A DNA stretch of 36,974 nt from an uncultured Rhodocyclaceae bacterium (GCA_900549295.1 URNG01000019.1:1-36974), one strand, 5' to 3'. Shown: positions 1 to 8,301, numbered from the stretch's first letter. Made by a program: numbers and translations. Notes: generated by a model not told the origin, from the letters alone.

Positions 1-480
1 CTGGATCGGCAGAGCGCGGGGCCCCCCCCCCCCCCCCCCGCCGCCATAGGCCAGCCCGGAGGGGCCGCGCAGGATCTCGATCTGGCTGCCGAGCAGCGGC
101 TCGACGGCGACGGCGTGATCCTGGCTGATGGTCGAAGCATCCATCACTTCCGAGCCGTGCGAAAGAACGCGCACGCGCGCGCCATCCATGCCGCGGATCA
201 CGGGCCGGCTGGCCCCCGCGCCGAAGTGGGTGGCGCTGGTGCCGGGCTGGCCGGACAGGGTTTCGCCCAACGTCGCGGCGCGCCGCACGAGCAGGTCGTC
301 GCCGGTGAGTACGGCGGCCGGGGTGGTCATGTCGTCGATGCCCAGGGCCAGGCTGCTGGCGTGGACGGTGACGGTCGAAAGCGTTTTTTCGTTGCTGGCC
401 GGGGGGGCTTCTTCAGCGGCAGCGGCGAGCGGGGAAAGGGCGAAGCTGAGGGCGAGGGCGAGAGGCGTGGGCTTGAACAT
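1..480 (-). CDS. TonB-dependent outer-membrane receptor, ZnuD-like (N-terminal part, runs off the left edge)
   Basis: Outer-membrane receptor that would import a metal or metal complex using TonB energy. I translated it by hand from the ATG at 480. A signal peptide (MFKPTPLALALSFALSPLAAAA) covers residues 1-22. A TonB-box-like stretch (STVTVHA) follows, then the plug domain with the family motifs TLGETLSGQPG, SRPVIRGMDG and IEILRGPSGLAYGG. These resemble the zinc receptor ZnuD and its relatives, and the divergent Fur/Zur-family gene supports a metal role. About 147 residues are readable. After YGG the frame enters 18 consecutive G (coding strand) and then PRALPIQ, which does not match the expected GGAIGGVVN-type continuation, so the last 40 bases may not be genuine gene sequence. 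Substrate (zinc, haem or other) is inferred. Confidence 0.8.
   Translation of the reverse strand, partial: MFKPTPLALALSFALSPLAAAAEEAPPASNEKTLSTVTVHASSLALGIDDMTTPAAVLTGDDLLVRRAATLGETLSGQPGTSATHFGAGASRPVIRGMDGARVRVLSHGSEVMDASTISQDHAVAVEPLLGSQIEILRGPSGLAYGGGGGGGGPRALPIQ
22..39. repeat. Homopolymer of 18 C at the window edge
   Basis: Eighteen consecutive C on the plus strand (poly-G in the receptor's coding sense), in frame as six GGG codons. It could be a phase-variable tract. However, the outer 21 bases include, on the minus strand, CGCTCTGCCGATCC, close to the 3' end of the common Illumina adapter (CGCTCTTCCGATCT). Poly-G is a known artefact of two-colour sequencing, so an assembly-end artefact is at least as likely. 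Confidence 0.9.
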
Positions 481-539
481 TTTCTTTGGGAAGGGAGAGG
501 AAGAAAGAGGGAAGTGGGGGTATCCAAGGTTTGAAAGAT

Positions 540-559
540 GATAATGAATTCTCAATATC
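540..559. promoter_or_regulatory. Candidate Fur/Zur-type operator
   Basis: GATAATGAATTCTCAATATC is a near-perfect inverted repeat: GATAATGA opposes GATATTGA around a 4-base centre. The halves match those of the Fur box (GATAATGAT/ATCATTATC) closely, with one extra central base. It lies 60 bases upstream of the receptor start codon and about 150 upstream of the Fur-family gene, where a metal repressor would control the receptor. Confidence 0.6.
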
Positions 560-663
560 GAATCAAGCCCTCATTCCGGCGCGACACGTTCTGCCCGCCA
601 GGAGTCATCTTGCGAGGTTCAGGAGCGCCCTTGCGCGGTTCGCAATTCGCCGCCCGCGCGCGC

Positions 664-676
664 AACTGTTACAGTT
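664..676. promoter_or_regulatory. 13-bp perfect palindrome upstream of the Fur-family gene
   Basis: AACTGTTACAGTT is a perfect palindrome around a central T, ending 32 bases before the ATG of the Fur-family repressor. Position and symmetry suit an autoregulatory operator. It differs in sequence from the box at 540-559, so it may bind another protein or be the actual Zur site. This is inference from symmetry only. Confidence 0.4.
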
Positions 677-708
677 AGCCCCTTTGCGAATGCTCCCGAC
701 GTTTTCCG

Positions 709-1119
709 ATGATTCCGAATGAACGCTCAACCCGCCAACGCCACGCCATTCTCGCGGCCCTGCGCGCGGCGCAGCGGCCGTTGCTGCCGGCTGAAATCCT
801 CGATCTGGCGCAAACCGACGCACCGGGGATCGGGATTGCCACCATCTACCGCAACCTGAAATCCTTCCAGGAGGAGGGCGCGGTGCAGATGGTGCATCTG
901 CCGGGCGAGAACGCGCGCTACGAGCTGTGCGACAAGCCGCATCACCACCATTTTCTGTGCCGCCGGTGCGAGCGCGTGTTTGACATGCCCGGCTGTCCGG
1001 GCACGCTGGAAGGGTTGGCGCCGGCCGGCTTCATGGTCGACGGCCACGAACTGACGCTGTATGGCCAGTGCGCCGAATGCCGGGACGGAAATCCCGTGGA
1101 TGGCGAGCCAGCGGCTTAG
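709..1119 (+). CDS. Fur-family metal-responsive repressor (Zur-like)
   Basis: DNA-binding metal sensor of the Fur superfamily, 136 residues, in the usual range. The N-terminal winged helix contains the recognition-helix signature IATIYRNLKSFQEEGAV. The linker region has the metal-binding cluster KPHHHHF. Two CxxC pairs (CRRC near residue 84 and CAEC near residue 122) would hold the structural zinc. It is transcribed away from a ZnuD-like receptor, which suggests a zinc (Zur) role over iron, but Fur-family specificity cannot be read from sequence alone. No strong Shine-Dalgarno precedes the ATG; it is the only in-frame ATG before the conserved domain. The stop codon overlaps the convergent siaD stop by 3 bases. 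Confidence 0.85.
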   Translation: MIPNERSTRQRHAILAALRAAQRPLLPAEILDLAQTDAPGIGIATIYRNLKSFQEEGAVQMVHLPGENARYELCDKPHHHHFLCRRCERVFDMPGCPGTLEGLAPAGFMVDGHELTLYGQCAECRDGNPVDGEPAA

Positions 1120-1925
1120 TTGAAATCGATCTTGTTGCGGCCCGCCGTTTTGGCGTTGCGCAGTGCGCTATCGGCGCGATCCAGCGTGGTGGAATAGATT
1201 TCGCCCGGGCGATGCGAGGTCAGGCCGATGCTGACCGTGGTGTGGGGAAGAGCGGCAGAGTCGAGGAAGCCCAGGTGGAGCAGGGCAATTTCCTGGCGGA
1301 TGCGTTCGGCGACATGCAGGGCGTCCGGGATCGGGGTGTCGGGGAGCAGGATGAGGAATTCTTCACCGCCCCAGCGGCCGCAGAGATCGTATTCGCGGAT
1401 GCAGGACTGAATGGCCAGGGCGATCTGGCACAGGGCGAAATCGCCGGCCTCATGGCCAAAGCGGTCGTTGATCGATTTGAAATGATCGACGTCGAGTATG
1501 GCGAGCGCGAAGCTGCTGGCATTGCGCTCGTCGCGCTGGGTTTCCTTTTTCAGGCGATCCATCAGATAACGACGGTTGTGCAGGCCGGTGAGCGCGTCGC
1601 TGAGGGCGGCTTCTTCGAGCGCGGTGCTGAGTTCGCGCAGGCTTTTCTGGTAACGGTCGGAAATGCGGGTGATTTTTTCCAGGCGGCGCAACTGGCGGTC
1701 GTATTGTGCGTGCAGGGTGAGGTTCTGGGTGCGGGAAATTTCGTGATAGCCGTCAGAAATGCGCACCAGGCGCGACAGTTTTTCCTCTTGCTCGGCGCAC
1801 AGGGCGAGGAGTTCGGCAAACGCCGGCCGCAAGGGATTTCCGGCCTGAGCGGGATCGTCGAGCAGGGCTGCGAAATACGCGAGCGGCGGCGTCTTTTTTT
1901 CTGCCGGGGCGGAGCTGTCAGGCAT
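1116..1925 (-). CDS. siaD: SiaD diguanylate cyclase
   Basis: Makes the second messenger c-di-GMP from two GTP. It has 269 residues: an N-terminal helical region (about 1-100) for binding SiaC, then a GGDEF domain. The active-site loop reads WGGEEF, and the motif REYD (RxxD) sits five residues before it, so the allosteric product-inhibition I-site is present. It is the last gene of siaABCD: its ATG at 1925 overlaps the 3' end of siaC by 8 bases, indicating translational coupling. In Pseudomonas aeruginosa, unphosphorylated SiaC activates SiaD to drive aggregation and biofilm formation; the same role is inferred here from order and motifs. Confidence 0.92.
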   Translation of the reverse strand: MPDSSAPAEKKTPPLAYFAALLDDPAQAGNPLRPAFAELLALCAEQEEKLSRLVRISDGYHEISRTQNLTLHAQYDRQLRRLEKITRISDRYQKSLRELSTALEEAALSDALTGLHNRRYLMDRLKKETQRDERNASSFALAILDVDHFKSINDRFGHEAGDFALCQIALAIQSCIREYDLCGRWGGEEFLILLPDTPIPDALHVAERIRQEIALLHLGFLDSAALPHTTVSIGLTSHRPGEIYSTTLDRADSALRNAKTAGRNKIDFN

Positions 1926-2295
1926 GGACGGTGATCAGGAAAGGGAAGGTGTAGTCTTCGCGGAATTCTTCGGCCAGTTCGCGCACGCGTTCATTCTGCG
2001 GGTCGTACAGCCAGTCTACGCGTACCTCGCGGCCTTTGCCATGGGCCTCTTCGAGCAGGTCGAAAATGTCCATCATGGCTTTGACGGAGCTGGTGTTCAT
2101 GTAGATCAGACCCAGTTCCAGGACCAGTGGGGCATTGTCCCGGGCAAGGAAATCCTCGATCCAGGTGATGACGGTGGTGAAAAACTCGAAGGAGTTTTCC
2201 GGGTAGGAGTCGCCCTGCATCGAGAGCCGGCCCTGGGCGAGGTCGGTGGTAACGCTGGGGGTCGATTGGCTGCCGAGGATGTTGAGTTCGTTCAT
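1918..2295 (-). CDS. siaC: SiaC, phospho-switched activator of the diguanylate cyclase
   Basis: Small regulatory protein of 125 residues (DUF1987 family). It binds and activates SiaD when unphosphorylated and is captured by the kinase SiaB when phosphorylated. The conserved phosphosite loop YMNTSSVK is visible, and the threonine falls at residue 68, the number reported for P. aeruginosa SiaC. It is encoded between siaB and siaD, 39 bases after the siaB stop and overlapping siaD. The length and the acidic C-terminus match the family. Confidence 0.9.
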   Translation of the reverse strand: MNELNILGSQSTPSVTTDLAQGRLSMQGDSYPENSFEFFTTVITWIEDFLARDNAPLVLELGLIYMNTSSVKAMMDIFDLLEEAHGKGREVRVDWLYDPQNERVRELAEEFREDYTFPFLITVHA

Positions 2296-2334
2296 GATTT
2301 TTATTGTGGTCGGGTGTCGGATTTCTGCTGGGTT

Positions 2335-2877
2335 TCAAATGGTGGCGCGCAGGCTGAAGAAGGCATGTGTTGCATCGAGCGGGGAAAGGCTGGCTGAAAG
2401 CGGTGCCGTCGATTTGCGGGCGATGTCGATGAGGCCAAGCCCGGCACCGCTGACGGCGCCTTCAGGGCGCGGCTGGCGCAACTGGGTTTTGTAGGCGGCT
2501 TTCAGATCGGCAGCGCTCATGGTGGCGAGGCTCTCGACGCGGGCGATGAGTTTTTCACCGTCCTCCTGTTCCACCATGTTGCCGGCCTGCACCAGATAGC
2601 GGCCCTGCGTATCGCGCGCCACGACGACGGTGGCGGAACCGGCCAGTTCGTCGTAGCCGCGTGCCTGGGCGTAATGGCGGATGTTCTGGGTCATTTCGAT
2701 ATAGACGCTGAACACATCCATGGCTGCAGAAACATGCGCTTGCTCGGCTTGCAGGTAGTTTTTCAGGGCGCTGCCGATTTCTTCGATCAGACTGCGCGAG
2801 ATCGGGCCGTTGAAGCAGAGCAGAATGCGGCTCTGATTGAAGTGGGCGCGCAGTTCGAACAGGTCAATGTGGGTCAT
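2335..2877 (-). CDS. siaB: SiaB, SiaC protein kinase (GHKL-type ATPase fold)
   Basis: Kinase of the SiaC switch, 180 residues. The start was set at the ATG at 2877 (MTHIDLFELR), which overlaps the end of siaA by 14 bases. Upstream in-frame codons lie inside siaA and have shadow composition. An N-box-like motif EMTQNIRHYAQ is visible near residue 64, and a glycine-rich lid GAGLGLIDIARKS lies near residue 150, both typical of GHKL ATP-binding folds. SiaB phosphorylates SiaC and thereby turns SiaD off, opposing SiaA. Functional detail comes from the P. aeruginosa system. Confidence 0.88.
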   Translation of the reverse strand: MTHIDLFELRAHFNQSRILLCFNGPISRSLIEEIGSALKNYLQAEQAHVSAAMDVFSVYIEMTQNIRHYAQARGYDELAGSATVVVARDTQGRYLVQAGNMVEQEDGEKLIARVESLATMSAADLKAAYKTQLRQPRPEGAVSGAGLGLIDIARKSTAPLSASLSPLDATHAFFSLRATI

Positions 2878-4894
2878 TTTTTGGCGGATTGGGATCGAAA
2901 CGGAAGGATAGTACCGTGATGTCGTCACGTTGCGGATAGGTGCCTTGGTAATTGGCCAGGGCCTGGTTGAATGCGGCGGCTTGCTCGTGCATGGGGCTGC
3001 GGGCGTTGGCGCGCAGGAGTTCGGCGAAGCGGCTGTTGCCAAAGCCGTAGCCTTTTTCGCCGCCGGCCTGATCGAGGAAACCGTCGGTGGATAAGGTGTA
3101 GGTCACGTCCGGGCGCAGCACGATTTCCTGATCGGTATAGACGCCGGGGCGGCGGTCGCCGATGGCGCGGCGGTGGGCATTCAACTGGCCGATTTCATCG
3201 CCGTCGCTCCAGTAGAGGTTGATCTTGGCGCCGGAAAAACGCAGTTTCTGCTGCGCCGGATTCACATAGACGAGCCCTGCGTCGAGATTGGTGGCAATGG
3301 CGCGCGGCAGTTCGCACTCGCGCAGCATGGCGCGCATGCTGCGGTCGGTTTCTTGCAGGATGGCCGCGGGCTGACTGATGCCGCAGGTGTTGACGGCGTG
3401 GTCGAGCGCGGCGCGGGCGAGCATGGTCATCAGCGCGCCAGGCACGCCGTGACCGGCGCAGTCGATGACTCCCAGGAGGTAACAACCGGCTTCCTCGCGG
3501 AAGAGATAAAAGTCGCCGCCGACCACGTCGCGCGGCTGCCACAGGACGCAGTGGCCGTCATCCAGCGTTTGTCGCAATTGTTGCTGCGGCAGGATGGTGC
3601 GCTGGATGAGGCTGGCGTAGTCGATGGAATCGCTGATCTGGCGGTGCGCGCGCTGCATTTCCTGATTGGCCTGAGCCAGCGCCTGGGTGCGCGCGGCGAC
3701 CTTGTCTTCGAGTTCGGCGGTGTGTTGCCGAATCTGGCGCGCCATGGAGCCAAACGCCTGGCTCAAATCGCCCATTTCGTCGCGGCTGGCCACCGGTAGC
3801 GGTGTGTCGTAATCGCCCTTGGCAATGGCGCTGGCCGATTGCTGCAGTTTCTTCAAGGGGCGCAGGAGCAAACGCTCGACGGCGTAGCCAAAGGCCAGCA
3901 GCAGGGTTGTGAGCAGCAGCACGAGCAGGATCAGACCGCTGCGCGCCCAGGTCTGGTCGAGTATCTTGGCTGCCTGCAAATCCATCGCGGTGACGATGTG
4001 CCAGCGCAGTTCGGGCAGGTAGGCGAGCGCCATGAGCTGCGGTTTGCCATCCAGATGCACCGGCAGGATCACGACTTCATCGGTGTTTTCTTCGGCTTGG
4101 CGCAGGGCGGTGGTCAAGCGTTCGCGCTCGTCGGCACGGTCGATCCGGCCGGCCAGGGTTTGTTCGGGACGTAGTTCGCCGAGAGAACTGTTGGTGATCT
4201 GATTGGTTGCAATCAAGGCAATGTCACGATGCGCCTGAATGGCACCGTTCCGGGAAACGATCATGGGTGTCAGGCCGACTTCCGGGGTGATGATGAATTG
4301 CTCGATGAAGGCGGTGAGGTCCAGGCTGCCGCCCGTCAGCCCGAGGACCTTGTCCCCGTCGCGGATGAGGGCGTTGAACCAGATCTGCGTGAGTTTGAGG
4401 TTTTCGTCATAATTGACGTTGATGTCGTAGGCGGTGGACAAACGCAAGGTGTTGAAAAACCAGGCGTCGCTTTTCTTGTCGCGCTGCAGCTGGTAGCTGG
4501 GCGTATCGCTTTCGCGCTTGCCGTCGCCGAAATAGTAGTTGCCGGTGCTGGCCGGAATGACGAAATACGTCTGGCTGCGGAAATCGCGCCGGTATCCTTC
4601 GGCTTCGCCAAAAAACAGCGCGCGCTTGGCGGCATCGTTTTCATCCCGCAACCACTGCCGGGTGAGCGTCGAATCGGCCAGGCGCAGCGAAAGCGTCAGT
4701 TCGCGGCTGACCGGGGCGAGAATCTGCTGACGCTTCAACAGGGTGAAATTGCGCAGATACGCCGTGCCAAAGTGCTCGCGCACGCCATCCAGAATCTGCC
4801 AGCCCACCAGGCCAGCCGGGATCAAGGCCAGGAGGCAGGCGAGCAGCAGCGCCAGCATTGATTTCGCACGCAGACCAAACCCCCAGGTCGCCAT
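2864..4894 (-). CDS. siaA: SiaA, membrane-bound PP2C-type phosphatase sensor
   Basis: Transmembrane sensor that dephosphorylates SiaC. It has 676 residues: a first membrane helix (about 10-35), a large periplasmic dCache-like sensor (about 40-310), a second helix (about 318-340), HAMP (about 340-395), a coiled coil, then a PP2C/SpoIIE phosphatase domain. Metal-binding motifs are VGGDFYLF, VIDCAGHGVPGA, STDGF and QRDDITVL. I chose ATG 4894 because GGTGGA lies 5 bases upstream; an in-frame GTG at 4903 would add three residues. It heads the siaABCD operon, and the AT-rich 138-base gap to mutL probably carries the promoter. The ligand of the periplasmic domain is unknown. Confidence 0.92.
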   Translation of the reverse strand: MATWGFGLRAKSMLALLLACLLALIPAGLVGWQILDGVREHFGTAYLRNFTLLKRQQILAPVSRELTLSLRLADSTLTRQWLRDENDAAKRALFFGEAEGYRRDFRSQTYFVIPASTGNYYFGDGKRESDTPSYQLQRDKKSDAWFFNTLRLSTAYDINVNYDENLKLTQIWFNALIRDGDKVLGLTGGSLDLTAFIEQFIITPEVGLTPMIVSRNGAIQAHRDIALIATNQITNSSLGELRPEQTLAGRIDRADERERLTTALRQAEENTDEVVILPVHLDGKPQLMALAYLPELRWHIVTAMDLQAAKILDQTWARSGLILLVLLLTTLLLAFGYAVERLLLRPLKKLQQSASAIAKGDYDTPLPVASRDEMGDLSQAFGSMARQIRQHTAELEDKVAARTQALAQANQEMQRAHRQISDSIDYASLIQRTILPQQQLRQTLDDGHCVLWQPRDVVGGDFYLFREEAGCYLLGVIDCAGHGVPGALMTMLARAALDHAVNTCGISQPAAILQETDRSMRAMLRECELPRAIATNLDAGLVYVNPAQQKLRFSGAKINLYWSDGDEIGQLNAHRRAIGDRRPGVYTDQEIVLRPDVTYTLSTDGFLDQAGGEKGYGFGNSRFAELLRANARSPMHEQAAAFNQALANYQGTYPQRDDITVLSFRFDPNPPKNDPH

Positions 4895-4972
4895 GAGTTC
4901 CACCCATAAAAGTTATTGTAGGAAATTGTAAATCCTGACAATTTTTTTTCATAACGGTAAAAATTTCACGGA

Positions 4973-5003
4973 TAAAAAATTTGCCACCCAGGCATTGTGG
5001 CAA
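4973..5003 (-). terminator. Rho-independent terminator of mutL
   Basis: On the minus strand TTGCCAC and GTGGCAA form a 7-bp perfect stem around a 9-base loop, followed by ATTTTTT. It starts 30 bases after the mutL stop and would separate mutL from siaA. Confidence 0.7.
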
Positions 5004-5032
5004 CCGTTACGGCAAGCCCCGCAGCAAACGCT

Positions 5033-6877
5033 TCAACGCCCGCGCAGAAACAGCTTGTCCAGCGCATCCAGGCTGAGTTCACTCCAGGTGGGGCGGCCGT
5101 GGTTGCATTGGCCGGCGCGTTCGGTGGCTTCCATCTGCCGCAGCAGCGCATTCATTTCCGGCAGGCTCAACTGGCGGCGGGCGCGTATTGCGCCGTGGCA
5201 GGCGAGGGTGGCGAGGAGTTCGTTTCTGTGCGCAGAGAGCAGTTCGCTGCTGCCGTGTTCCTCTATTTCCGCGAGCAGGCTGCGCGCGAGCGCGATGGGG
5301 TCGCCGCCTTGCAGGAGCGCCGGAACGGCGCGCACGGCGAGTTGTTCCGGGCCGGCGGCGCTGAGCTCGAAGCCCAGGGCGCCGAGCGCGTCGGCGTGCT
5401 CTTCGAAAACGGCCATCTGGTGCGCGTCGGCGTTGAAAACGGCGGGGATGAGCAGGGGCTGGGTGGGGACATCCCTGGCGTCGTAAGCGGTTTTGAGTTT
5501 TTCGTAGAGGATGCGTTCGTGCGCTGCATGCATGTCCACCACGATCAGGCCCCGGGCGTTCTGGGCGAGGATGTAGATGCCGTGCAGTTGCGCCAGGGCG
5601 TAGCCCAGGGGGGGGCTCTGGCTGGGCGTTTCGGCGGCAGCGTTGGAGGTCGGTGGAGGCGGCGTGAATTGCGTGCGTTCCCCCGCCGCTGCCGGACGGG
5701 CGGCCTGGGTGAAGGCGAAATACGCCTGGCTGTCGCGCTCGCTGATCCGCAGCGGTGCCTGATAGGCGGTATAGGCTGGGGCCGGACGGCTTGGGTGAGG
5801 CGCAGGGGCGGTGGAAAAATCGGAGTCCGCAGACTCCGGATGCGCTGCCGGCGCGTGTGTCAGTGTCTGCGCCAGGGTGCGCTGAACGGCGTGGTACACG
5901 AATTGATGCACGGCGCGCGAATCGCGAAAACGGATTTCGGTTTTGGCGGGGTGGACGTTCACGTCGATCAGCGTCGGGTCTATCGTCAAAAAGAGGCAGA
6001 CGCCGGGGGCGCGGCTGCCGTGCAGTACGTCGCGGTAGGCTTCGCGTAGCGCGTGGCCGATGACCTTGTCGCGCACGAAGCGGCCATTGACGAATACGTA
6101 TTGCGCATCCTTCATCTCGCCGGCGCGGGTGGGGTCGACGATGTGGCCGACCAGGTGCAGGGGGCCGGCGCTCACCTCGATGGCGCGGGTGGCGGCGAGA
6201 AAATCCTCGCCCAGCACATCCGCCACGCGCCGGGCGCGTTCGGCCGGGGCGAGCTGGAACAGGACGCGGGTGTTGTGGCTCAGGCTGATCGCCACGTCCG
6301 GGCGGGTCAGCGCCAAGCGGCGCACGGCATCGGCGCAATGGGCGAATTCGGTGGCTTCGGCTTTCAGGAATTTACGCCGCGCCGGGGTGTTGTAGTAGAG
6401 ATCGCGCATTTCGATCACGGTGCCGGCCATGAGCGCGGCGGGTTCCGGCCCGGCCCCGCTTTCGCCGCGCAATTTCCAGGCGTGGGCCGCGCCCCGGGCG
6501 CGGCTGCTGACGCTCAGGCGGGCCACGGAGGCGATGGAAGCCAGCGCCTCGCCGCGAAATCCCAGGCTGGCGACCTGTTCCAGATCCTCCAGCGAAGCGA
6601 TCTTGGAGGTGGCGTGACGGGTCAGTGCCAGCGCCAGTTCATCCTTGGCGATGCCGCAGCCGTCGTCGATGATGCGGATCAGCTTGACGCCGCCTTCTTC
6701 CAGATGCACCTGAATGGCGGTGCTGCCCGCGTCCAGGCTGTTTTCCAGCAGTTCCTTGAGGACGGAAGCCGGTCTTTCGACGACCTCGCCAGCAGCAATC
6801 TGGCTGATCAGGAGGTCAGGCAGGCGGGCGATGTGCGGCAAGGGCATCGGTAAAGGTGTTGGGGAATGAGTCGGCAT
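5033..6877 (-). CDS. mutL: DNA mismatch repair protein MutL (endonuclease-type)
   Basis: Mismatch-repair matchmaker linking MutS to strand incision, 614 residues from the ATG at 6877; an ATG at 6847 is an alternative, and neither has a clear ribosome site. N-terminal GHKL ATPase motifs are ELLENSLDAG, DDGCGI and GFRGEALASI. After a Pro-rich linker (about 330-430), the C-terminal dimerisation domain carries DMHAAHERILYE (residue 448 on), matching the DQHA-x2-E-x4-E nuclease motif with Gln changed to Met, plus ACHGAIRA and CNHGRP. These metal-site motifs mark MutL proteins that nick DNA themselves, unlike E. coli MutL. Divergent from the DedA gene, with TATAAT at 6886-6891 between them. Confidence 0.95.
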   Translation of the reverse strand: MPTHSPTPLPMPLPHIARLPDLLISQIAAGEVVERPASVLKELLENSLDAGSTAIQVHLEEGGVKLIRIIDDGCGIAKDELALALTRHATSKIASLEDLEQVASLGFRGEALASIASVARLSVSSRARGAAHAWKLRGESGAGPEPAALMAGTVIEMRDLYYNTPARRKFLKAEATEFAHCADAVRRLALTRPDVAISLSHNTRVLFQLAPAERARRVADVLGEDFLAATRAIEVSAGPLHLVGHIVDPTRAGEMKDAQYVFVNGRFVRDKVIGHALREAYRDVLHGSRAPGVCLFLTIDPTLIDVNVHPAKTEIRFRDSRAVHQFVYHAVQRTLAQTLTHAPAAHPESADSDFSTAPAPHPSRPAPAYTAYQAPLRISERDSQAYFAFTQAARPAAAGERTQFTPPPPTSNAAAETPSQSPPLGYALAQLHGIYILAQNARGLIVVDMHAAHERILYEKLKTAYDARDVPTQPLLIPAVFNADAHQMAVFEEHADALGALGFELSAAGPEQLAVRAVPALLQGGDPIALARSLLAEIEEHGSSELLSAHRNELLATLACHGAIRARRQLSLPEMNALLRQMEATERAGQCNHGRPTWSELSLDALDKLFLRGR

Positions 6878-6921
6878 GCCCGGATTATAATGCGCGCCTT
6901 TCCTCATTTTCTCGCCCGCCC

Positions 6922-7566
6922 ATGGAACTCCTCAGCCAATTCATCGACATCGTGCTGCACCTGGACAGATACCTGAGCGCGCTGGTGGCCGAATACGGGC
7001 TGTGGATCTACGCCATCCTGTTCCTCATCGTTTTCGCCGAAACCGGGCTGGTGGTGTTTCCCTTCCTGCCCGGCGATTCGCTGCTGTTCGTGGCCGGGGC
7101 GCTGGCGGCCCTGGGCGAGGGCGGCATGGAAATCTTCACCCTGTGCGGCGTCCTGCTGACGGCGGCCATTCTGGGAAATACGGTGAATTATCAGGTCGGG
7201 CGCTTGCTCGGCCCCAAGGTGTTTCATTGGGAAAATTCGCGTTTCTTCAACAAGGCGGCGCTGGAAAAAACGCACGCCTTCTATGAAAGGCATGGCGGCA
7301 AGACGCTGATAATTTCGCGTTTTCTGCCGCTTTTTCGCACCTTCGCGCCCTTCGTGGCCGGCATTGGCGCGATGGGCTGGGCGAAATTCAGCCTGTACAA
7401 CCTGATCGGCGCCGCCGCCTGGGTGCTGTCGCTGTGCTTCGCCGGTTACTGGCTGGGCAACCAGCCGTGGGTGAAGCAGAACCTGTCGCTTCTGATCGTC
7501 GGCATCGTCGCGGTTTCCCTGCTGCCGGCGGGCATCGGCTACCTGCAACATCGGCGCGCCGCCTGA
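6922..7566 (+). CDS. DedA/SNARE-associated family membrane protein
   Basis: Polytopic inner-membrane protein of 214 residues. The family is linked to undecaprenyl-phosphate or phospholipid translocation and membrane-potential homeostasis. Motifs typical of DedA are FAETGLVVFPFLPGDSLLF (residues about 31-49) and the amphipathic-loop signature ISRFLPLFRTFAPFVAG (about 130-146), with hydrophobic segments before and after. The ATG at 6922 was chosen because upstream in-frame residues are non-family. The following lipoprotein gene starts inside its stop codon (TGATG), so both are probably co-transcribed. Confidence 0.88.
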   Translation: MELLSQFIDIVLHLDRYLSALVAEYGLWIYAILFLIVFAETGLVVFPFLPGDSLLFVAGALAALGEGGMEIFTLCGVLLTAAILGNTVNYQVGRLLGPKVFHWENSRFFNKAALEKTHAFYERHGGKTLIISRFLPLFRTFAPFVAGIGAMGWAKFSLYNLIGAAAWVLSLCFAGYWLGNQPWVKQNLSLLIVGIVAVSLLPAGIGYLQHRRAA

Positions 7567-8294
7567 TGCCGCAGTTTTTCCACCGCTTTTTCCATTGCTG
7601 CGTGGCGGTTTTTCTGCTGGCCGCCTGCTCGACGCAGCTTGGCAAGGACGGGCGCAGCACGACGAAGGTCGACGGGCGCTATCTGCTGAAAACCGAAATC
7701 GACCGCGTCGCCGACACCACGCGCCGCGAGACGGTGGAAGGGCTGCTGCGCATCGCCGACAAGCTCTACAAGCGCAACCCGCGTGAGTGGAAAAAGGCCG
7801 GGCAGCCCAGCCGGGAAGCGGCCTTGCAGCGTTTGCGTCAGCGCATGAGCGCCGATTGGCCGGAACTGGCCGGCAAGCGCGAGCGGCTGGCGGCGGCGCA
7901 GGCGTTCAGCGAAGATTTTTCCGGCGACCGGGTGGCGGCGCTGATGCTGGGGCTTTTGTCGATGGTGGACACGGCTTTCGAGGGCAAGGAGGATTTCTAC
8001 CTGCTCGACAGCCTGGACGAAATCAAGCTCTACAACGCCGCCCGCAATCTGGAAATCGCCATCTGGAAACTGAGCAACGACCGCTGGAAAAACGGCGAGC
8101 AGGCGGGCCGGCTATTTCTGATTTCAAATGAACTCGACGCGGCCAACGCCAATCTGTCGTTCGAGCGCGAATTCGGGCGCTGCATCGGTTTGCTCGACCT
8201 GATGGCGCAAATCGTCGCCGACCGCAAGGGGCGCACCCTGTCGCGCCTCACCCAGTCGGTCGCCACCATGGTTTTCCTTCCCGTAGGATTTTAA
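7566..8294 (+). CDS. Conserved lipoprotein of unknown function
   Basis: 242-residue protein starting within the DedA stop codon. The N-terminus is a lipoprotein signal: a hydrophobic run then LLAAC, with Cys at about residue 21 as the acylation site. The rest is charged and mostly helical, with no domain I can name. Distinct stretches are RNPREWKKAG and SMVDTAFEGKEDFYLLD. The latter is hydrophobic enough to be membrane-associated, and the end (VATMVFLPVGF) is also hydrophobic. It sits 7 bases before purN and probably belongs to the dedA-purN-DUF3108 run. Function not assigned. Confidence 0.7.
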   Translation: MPQFFHRFFHCCVAVFLLAACSTQLGKDGRSTTKVDGRYLLKTEIDRVADTTRRETVEGLLRIADKLYKRNPREWKKAGQPSREAALQRLRQRMSADWPELAGKRERLAAAQAFSEDFSGDRVAALMLGLLSMVDTAFEGKEDFYLLDSLDEIKLYNAARNLEIAIWKLSNDRWKNGEQAGRLFLISNELDAANANLSFEREFGRCIGLLDLMAQIVADRKGRTLSRLTQSVATMVFLPVGF

Positions 8295-8301
8295 GCACAG
8301 C

